DNA of 64,000 nt from Portunus trituberculatus. Lineage: Eukaryota; Arthropoda; Malacostraca; Decapoda; Portunidae. Positions 63,238 to 64,000 of the stretch are shown here, one piece after another. Both the position numbers and the translations under genes were made by a program. How positions within the stretch are numbered: position 1 is the stretch's first letter; every line of letters starts with the position of its first letter. Below the pieces are notes generated by a model. That model was not told the DNA's origin. It saw only the letters and a list, made by a program, of their open reading frames with translations, and did not search any database. Where the stretch lies: NCBI RefSeq assembly GCF_017591435.1, contig NC_059301.1, positions 6,271,060 through 6,335,059 on the forward strand. The letters run 5' to 3'.

Positions 63238-64000
63238 AATCCGCCGCCACCAAACAAATCCGTCCATCCGCCGCCACCAAACATAGCCATCCATCCGCCG
63301 CCACCAAACAAATCCGTCCATCCGCCGCCACCAAACATAGCCATCCATCTCCCGCCACCAAACAAATCCGTCCATCCGCCGCCACCAAACAAATCCATCC
63401 ATCCGCCGCCACCAAACAAATCCGTCCATCCGCCACCAAACAAATCCGTCCATCCGCCGCCACCAAACAAATCCGTCCATCCGCCACCAAACAAATCCGT
63501 CCATCCGCCACCAAACAAATCCGTCCATCCGCCACCAAACAAATCCGTCCATCCGCCACCAAACAAATCCGTCCATCCGCCGCCACCAAACAAATCCGTC
63601 CATCCGCCACCAAACAAATCCGTCCATCCGCCACCAAACAAATCCGTCCATCCGCCACCAAACAAATCCGTCCATCCGCCACCAAACAAATCCGTCCATC
63701 CGCCACCAAACAAATCCGTCCATCCGCCACCAAACAAATCCGTCCATCCGCCACCAAACAAATCCGTCCATCCCCACCAAACAAATCCGTCCATCCACCA
63801 AACAAATCCGTCCATCCGCCACCAAACAAATCCGTCCATCCGCCACCAAACAAATCCGTCCATCCGCCACCAAACAAATCCGTCCATCCGCCACCAAACA
63901 AATCCGTCCATCCGCCACCAAACACAAATCCGTCCATCCGCCACCAAACAAATCCGTCCATCCGCCACCAAACAAATCCGTCATCCGCCACCAAACATCC
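63238..64000. repeat. 24-bp minisatellite, copy C (continues past the window)
   Basis: Variant units near the gene, then highly uniform AAATCCGTCCATCCGCCACC-type units up to the last base. Confidence 0.97.

Overview
The window is repeat-dominated animal DNA with the character of a decapod crustacean genome, most likely a crab. The signs are long uninterrupted (TA)n, (GT)n and trinucleotide arrays, blocks of CCTAA (the arthropod telomere motif), tRNA-Val-derived SINEs, jockey/CR1-like LINEs, and many TA-target DNA transposons. The taxon is inferred, not proven. I see no ordinary multi-exon host gene from end to end. There are only isolated candidate exons (about 3.97-4.08 kb and 21.53-21.67 kb) and a few weak ORFs.

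1-31 kb: dispersed transposons in AT-rich DNA. Two stretches (0.3-3.7 kb and 13.1-19.65 kb) are strings of Tigger/pogo-like and Tc1-like elements separated only by (TA)n arrays, as if one TA microsatellite had been split again and again by TA-target insertions. One of these elements contains a fold-back palindrome of about 640 bp. The Tc1 element (1547-2956) has perfect ends and a nearly complete transposase with frame breaks. LINE fragments lie at 19.8-21.4 kb (+) and 24.1-25.6 kb (-), the latter carrying a nested insertion. A 500-base run of N (31001-31500) is an assembly gap.

31.5-64 kb: a family of recent segmental duplications. Copies A (31.5-45.2 kb), B (47.5-54.3 kb) and C (58.5 kb to the window end) are direct. 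A partial inverted copy, I (45.2-47.5 kb), lies between A and B. Each full unit carries, in order: a LINE endonuclease fragment, a small conserved ORF, a (TATC)n array, a GT array containing a Merlin/IS1595-like element, another GT array, an intronless-looking gene for a signal-peptide/coiled-coil/transmembrane protein of 203-206 residues, a 24-bp minisatellite, and a tRNA-derived SINE. Copy A alone also holds a 6.7-kb LTR retrotransposon (32194-38870) within the LINE fragment. Copies B and C preserve the empty site.

The main points of interest are four. (1) The LTR element has gypsy-type proteins but the order gag-protease-integrase-RT-RNase H, the copia-like order known for the Gmr1 clade. 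(2) The coiled-coil membrane-protein gene is amplified, I recognise no family for it, and its copies are mosaics of one another. (3) The Merlin-like remnants have a candidate intron that is almost entirely telomere-type CCTAA repeat, flanked by splice signals that differ between copies. (4) Microsatellites act as transposon landing pads. The two LTRs of the retrotransposon differ by eight 1-base indels and one substitution. That pattern suggests assembly indel error, so frame breaks in this window should be read with caution.
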